A DNA stretch of 64,000 nt, from contig NZ_WKJJ01000001.1 in the NCBI RefSeq assembly GCF_009674485.1, positions 544,265-608,264 on the forward strand, written 5' to 3'. Numbering within the stretch: position 1 is the first letter of the stretch; the number at the start of each line of letters is the position of its first letter. The translations under genes and the position numbers were made by a program. The notes under the pieces are model-generated. The model did no database searches. It saw only the letters and a program-made list of their open reading frames with translations, and had not been told where the DNA came from. This DNA is from Pseudoduganella rivuli (GTDB taxonomy: Bacteria; Pseudomonadota; Gammaproteobacteria; Burkholderiales; Burkholderiaceae_D). Below, piece after piece: positions 63,444 through 64,000 of the stretch.

Positions 63444-63758
63444 TCAAGCCGCCTTGACTTTCGCTGAAATCCTTCCTAACCTGAATCCGCTGTCTGGAGC
63501 CGCCTCCATGGATATCGCATCCAAAATGCGGCCGTCGCAGTCGTTACCTGCCCTTGGATTGGTTTGCACAAGCAACCACGCCGCATTGAGCAGCGCCACC
63601 ATCAGCAGCCGGTTCGCCGCCATTGAGCGCGGACCTGATTCGATTTCGGCTTGGACGAAATCCAGATCGCTAGCCCACGAGGCAGCGAACAGCACCTTCT
63701 CCGGAACGCATTCCGGACTCGCCACCGCCGGCCAGACCGCGATGGCCAATATCTGCAA
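63444..63758 (-). CDS. Doubtful ORF upstream of the ParM operon
   Basis: A TTG-started frame of 104 residues has a signal-like start (LAIAVWPAVASPEC) and a plausible helix (ANRLLMVALLNAAWLLV) with GC-rich third positions, so it may be coding; a GTG start further in is also possible. An overlapping frame (63602-63838) starts with better context but becomes arginine-rich nonsense, so a frameshift joining the two is possible. No family. Confidence 0.3.
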   Translation of the reverse strand: MQILAIAVWPAVASPECVPEKVLFAASWASDLDFVQAEIESGPRSMAANRLLMVALLNAAWLLVQTNPRAGNDCDGRILDAISMEAAPDSGFRLGRISAKVKAA

Positions 63759-64000
63759 AAGGCCAGACCGATTGCATATGCCGACAAGTCAAGTATTGGC
63801 GGCATTCCTTCAGAGAAGTCCTTCACCCTTGTGATCATCGGATTCCGATGGCGGTATGCCGCGTCGCCTTAAAGGCGTCGAGTATGTCGTTCAGCATGGG
63901 ATCGTCCGACGGCTTGGTGGTAGAGCCGAGGATAGCGGCGAGAAGGACTCAACATTCAAATCCAGTTTTGGCCCGGTCAAGCCGGGGGCCAGCGTGGCGT
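63759..64000. other. Window end, unresolved
   Basis: Short reverse-strand frames overlap here (one ends AFKATRHTAIGIR, another ends SALPPSRRTIPC), perhaps the 3' parts of genes lying beyond the window. None can be called with confidence. Confidence 0.25.

Noticed and set aside
62920..63834. Forward ORF of 304 residues
   Set aside because: It starts inside the ParM-like gene on the other strand and shows no ribosome binding site or motif.
1..64000. CRISPR array accompanying the Cas4-like genes
   Set aside because: No regularly spaced repeat-spacer pattern or other cas-like gene was seen in the window.

Overview
The window joins about 22 kb of GC-rich chromosome to about 40 kb of an integrated conjugative element (ICE) that runs off the right edge. 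Gene content and style suggest a betaproteobacterium of the Oxalobacteraceae type (Massilia, Duganella or Janthinobacterium-like). This placement is inferred from the kinds of protein seen; no rRNA or other marker gene is present.

Chromosome, 1-21762. A leftward group encodes a DUF1302 outer-membrane-like protein, a DUF1329 protein, a YCF48/BNR-repeat protein and an RND/MMPL transporter cut by the window start. This is a recurrent set for envelope handling of hydrophobic compounds. Next come a fused indolepyruvate ferredoxin oxidoreductase with a divergent LysR regulator, an NTF2-like protein, and a TetR regulator divergent from an apparent operon of FAD-dependent phytoene-dehydrogenase-like oxidoreductase, cytochrome P450 and a lipocalin-like protein. 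A chimeric ORF fuses a GntR/MocR DNA-binding region in frame to a DUF6351 hydrolase-like protein that has lost its N-terminus. An FdhF/YdeP molybdopterin oxidoreductase follows. Its neighbour fdhD is broken by a 55-bp insertion identical to an internal piece of the ICE gene traD, 15 kb away.

Boundary, 21763-24640. This stretch has direct repeats, an inverted repeat that looks like a tRNA 3' end, two adjacent perfect hairpins, an intact tyrosine integrase, and remnants of host-like genes, including the C-terminal part of an NADP-dependent oxidoreductase. It looks like an attachment region that has been rearranged.

ICE, 24.7-64 kb. The regulatory and accessory part holds an AlpA-like regulator, several unknown proteins (one interrupted by an amber codon), a zinc-finger/TOPRIM primase, a DUF932 protein and an FlhD/FlhC-like pair. 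That pair recalls the SetCD/AcaCD activators of other ICEs and plasmids. Then follow a MOBH (TraI_2) relaxase, the TraD coupling protein, a DUF4400-like protein, a lytic transglycosylase and a nearly complete F-type (MPF-F) type IV secretion operon: pilin, L, E, K, B, DsbC, V, C, TrbI, S26 peptidase, W, U, TrbC, N, F, H, G. The order resembles the gonococcal genetic island class. Beyond traG are a signal-peptide protein, an S49 membrane protease and a frameshifted Ntn-hydrolase-like (HslV/proteasome-fold) protein. On the opposite strand, a tightly overlapping four-gene operon encodes a ParM-like actin ATPase, a ParR-like small protein and two proteins that together carry the motifs of one Cas4-like nuclease, the first of them joined to a CFI-box domain.

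The most interesting points are the traD-derived scar in fdhD, the split Cas4-like/CFI-box operon with ParM, the Ntn-hydrolase-like ICE gene with its homopolymer frameshift, and the GntR-DUF6351 chimera.
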